Source: Acidobacteriota bacterium (GTDB taxonomy: Bacteria; Acidobacteriota; Terriglobia; Acidiferrales; UBA7541). From it: a stretch of 6,099 nt of DNA. The DNA lies in assembly GCA_003131705.1 (NCBI GenBank), contig PKUY01000143.1:570-6668 (forward strand), in the 5' to 3' direction. Shown here piece by piece: positions 4,087-6,099 of this stretch; position 1 is the stretch's first letter, and each line of letters opens with the position of its first letter. The notes beneath the pieces were generated by a model. It saw only the letters and a list, made by a program, of their open reading frames with translations. It ran no database searches and was not told the DNA's origin. The translations under genes and the position numbers were made by a program.

Positions 4087-6099
4087 ATGTGGCCCACACT
4101 GGCAGTCGTCGGATTCCTCGCCACCGCCGTTCTGCTAGCATTCGCCTGCTTCCAAACCCGTCGTTTGTCCGAAGGACGAAGAGTCCAGCAGGAGCTCGAG
4201 AAGTCATCGCAGGTCCTCGAAGAAGAGCGGAGAGTACTCGAGTTGATTGCCAAGGGTGCTTCGCTCAAGGAAGTGCTGGACGCGCTGACCATGGCCATCG
4301 AACGACTGGCTCCCCACTGTTTCTGCACGATTCTGCTTCTCGACGATGATGGCCGCAGATTAGTGGAAGGCTCAGGGGGTAGCCTGCCTCCCGAGTACAT
4401 GCGTGCGCTCGATGGACTGGAAATAGGGCCAAACGTAGGCGCCTGCGGCACCGCAGCCTTTCGAAATGAAACGACTATTGTGGAAGACGTCGCCACAGAC
4501 TTTCGCTTTGCACTCGCCAAAGATGTCCTGTTGTCGTTTGGCCTGCGCGCCTGTTGGAGTGTTCCGATCCGAGATTCCAACAAGAATGTTCTGGGAACGT
4601 TTGCCATGTACCACCAGCGCATCGCAAGACCGCGCGAGCACGAGGTTAATCTGGTGGAAGCGGGCGCCCATCTCGCCGGCAACGCTATCGAGCGCCTCCG
4701 CTTTGAGCAGAACCTGCGAGAAAGCGCTTCGCGCTTTCAACTGGCCGAAAAGGTGGCCGCGTTTGGCGTCTGGCAAATCAATTTCCGTTTGGGAATGGTC
4801 ACGATCTCAGATGGGTTCTCTGCCCTGGCCGGTCTCGCGGGTCGGCCCCTACGCCTGACGCTCGGCCAATGGCGGGAGATGATCCACGTCGATGACCGGC
4901 CAGCTTGGGACACTGCCGTTGAGCGGGTCGTCGCTAAGCGCGCGTTTCAGGCTGAATACCGCATTCTCCTGCCAGATGGCTCCATCCGCTGGCTGCGTAG
5001 TCAAGCCCAGACGGAACTATCTGACACAGGTTTGCATTTGCTCACCGGAGCGTCCATCGACATTACCGAGGCCAAAGAGTTGCTCATGAGGTTCTACAAG
5101 GCGTTCAACGTTAACCCGGAGCCCATTATCATCAACACGCTTTCGGAAGGTTGCTACATCGATGTGAACGAGAGTTTCCTTAGCGTGACCGGATATCGAC
5201 GCGAAGAGGTTATCGGTCACACGACACGGGAAATGAAATTGTGGAAGCGACCCGAAGACCGCGCTCGATACCTGGAAGCACTCAAGGAAAAGGGTTCGGT
5301 TCGTGACTTGGAAATCGTTTTCCAGACAAAATCAGGTGCACAACGCACAGGGTTGGTTTCGGCCGAGCTCATCGACATTGCAAGCCAGAAGTGTGCAATC
5401 GCTGTATTCAAGGACATCACGGAGCGGAGCCTTCTGGAAGGACAACTTCGCCAAGCGCAGAAGATGGAAGCCGTTGGGCAGTTGTCAGGGGGCATCGCTC
5501 ACGACTTCAACAACCTGCTGGGCGTCATCCTCGGCTACAGCGGATTGCTGGAGGATCACGTGAGCAACGATCCTGCGGTTCGGAAGAAAGCCGAAGAGAT
5601 CACAAAGGCTGCCCGGCGGGCGGCCGACTTGACTCAGCAGCTGCTGGCGTTTAGCCGCCAACAAGTGCTCGAGCCGAAGGTTCTGAACCTGAACGCCGTC
5701 GTTGCGGAGCTAGAGAAAATGCTTCGGCGTTTGATCGGTGAAGATATTGAGCTGACGGCGACCCTGGATCCATCGTTGGGCCACACAAAAGTGGACCAAG
5801 GGCAGATCGGGCAGGTCATCATGAACCTGGTTGTGAATGCACGAGATGCGATGCCCAAAGGCGGCAAGCTTATGATCGAGACCGCGAACGTTGAGTTAGG
5901 CGAGGAGTACGCGCGTCAACATCCAGCCGCCGTGGCTGGCCCGTACGTTCTCCTCACCGTCACCGACACCGGAACAGGCATGAATGCTGAGACGCAGGCT
6001 CACATATTCGAGCCATTCTTTACCACAAAGGAAGTGGGCCGTGGAACTGGGCTCGGGCTTGCAACCGTCTACGGAGTCGTTAAACAGTGCGGCGGGGAT
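4087..6099 (+). CDS. Membrane-anchored GAF-PAS-PAS sensor histidine kinase, 3' end cut by window edge
   Basis: 671 codons are open to the window end. One TM helix spans about residues 3-21 (WPTLAVVGFLATAVLLAFAC). A charged coiled-coil linker (24-52) leads to a GAF domain (about 53-205), which carries GACGTAAF at 118-125 and LRACWSVPI. PAS domain 1 (about 213-330, PAS_3-like with EYRILLPDGSIRW) ends in DIT. PAS domain 2 (about 335-446: FNVNPEPI, IDVNESFLSVTGY) ends in DITER. The HisKA domain follows with the phospho-acceptor H472 in SGGIAHDFNNLL. The HATPase domain shows the N box NLVVNARDAM (580-589), G1 DTGTGM (627-632), F box FEPFFTTK (641-648) and G2 GRGTGLGL (651-658). All catalytic motifs are intact. 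The HDFNNLL H-box is typical of hybrid kinases, so a C-terminal receiver may lie beyond the edge. The start is ATG 4087, chosen because the helix begins there; GTG 4084 is adjacent and the ribosome binding site is weak (GGA at 4075). The ligand is unknown. Confidence 0.93.
   Translation, partial: MWPTLAVVGFLATAVLLAFACFQTRRLSEGRRVQQELEKSSQVLEEERRVLELIAKGASLKEVLDALTMAIERLAPHCFCTILLLDDDGRRLVEGSGGSLPPEYMRALDGLEIGPNVGACGTAAFRNETTIVEDVATDFRFALAKDVLLSFGLRACWSVPIRDSNKNVLGTFAMYHQRIARPREHEVNLVEAGAHLAGNAIERLRFEQNLRESASRFQLAEKVAAFGVWQINFRLGMVTISDGFSALAGLAGRPLRLTLGQWREMIHVDDRPAWDTAVERVVAKRAFQAEYRILLPDGSIRWLRSQAQTELSDTGLHLLTGASIDITEAKELLMRFYKAFNVNPEPIIINTLSEGCYIDVNESFLSVTGYRREEVIGHTTREMKLWKRPEDRARYLEALKEKGSVRDLEIVFQTKSGAQRTGLVSAELIDIASQKCAIAVFKDITERSLLEGQLRQAQKMEAVGQLSGGIAHDFNNLLGVILGYSGLLEDHVSNDPAVRKKAEEITKAARRAADLTQQLLAFSRQQVLEPKVLNLNAVVAELEKMLRRLIGEDIELTATLDPSLGHTKVDQGQIGQVIMNLVVNARDAMPKGGKLMIETANVELGEEYARQHPAAVAGPYVLLTVTDTGTGMNAETQAHIFEPFFTTKEVGRGTGLGLATVYGVVKQCGGD

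Noticed and set aside
3951..4682. Long minus-strand open frame of 243 codons
   Set aside because: It is antisense to the kinase N-terminus and GAF domain, serine/arginine-rich with no fold, and an expected shadow of a GC-rich gene.
1..6099. CRISPR arrays, insertion sequences, phage or toxin-antitoxin genes
   Set aside because: No regularly spaced repeats, transposase motifs, terminal inverted repeats or paired small toxin-like genes were seen on either strand.

Overview
The window reads as ordinary chromosomal DNA from a moderately GC-rich Gram-negative-type bacterium. The gene styles (a secreted M61/PDZ peptidase, a GAF-PAS-PAS sensor kinase and a small three-helix membrane protein) remind me of Acidobacteria. 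That placement is inference from memory and no marker here settles it. I did not find an undescribed multi-gene defence, mobile or biosynthetic system.

Layout. Positions 1-131 (-) hold the 5' part of a small membrane-anchored protein that runs off the left edge. Positions 214-2112 (-) encode a full secreted M61-family metallopeptidase with a C-terminal PDZ domain. A 43-codon ORF lies just upstream of it on the same strand (2117-2248) and could be a leader or coupled peptide. Positions 2367-2718 (+) are a complete one-piece tmRNA gene (ssrA), which adds a tag ending LALAA to stalled nascent proteins. The 5' ends of the peptidase gene and ssrA face each other, with probable divergent promoters between them. 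Positions 2900-3295 (+) encode a 131-residue three-helix membrane protein behind a good sigma70-type promoter.

Positions 3296-3461 are non-coding with inverted repeats. Positions 3462-3734 (-) are the C-terminal half of an NTF2/SnoaL-like protein. The reading frame is interrupted by two adjacent TAG codons, and the degraded sequence upstream looks like more of the same gene. Positions 3741-4086 have no convincing intact gene. From 4087 (+) to the right edge runs an open frame of 671 codons. It encodes a membrane-anchored hybrid-type histidine kinase (one TM helix, GAF, two PAS, HisKA, HATPase) that is cut by the window end within the ATPase domain.

The genes do not form one pathway: ssrA is housekeeping ribosome rescue, the peptidase acts outside the cytoplasm, and the kinase is a signalling protein whose partner regulator is not in view.
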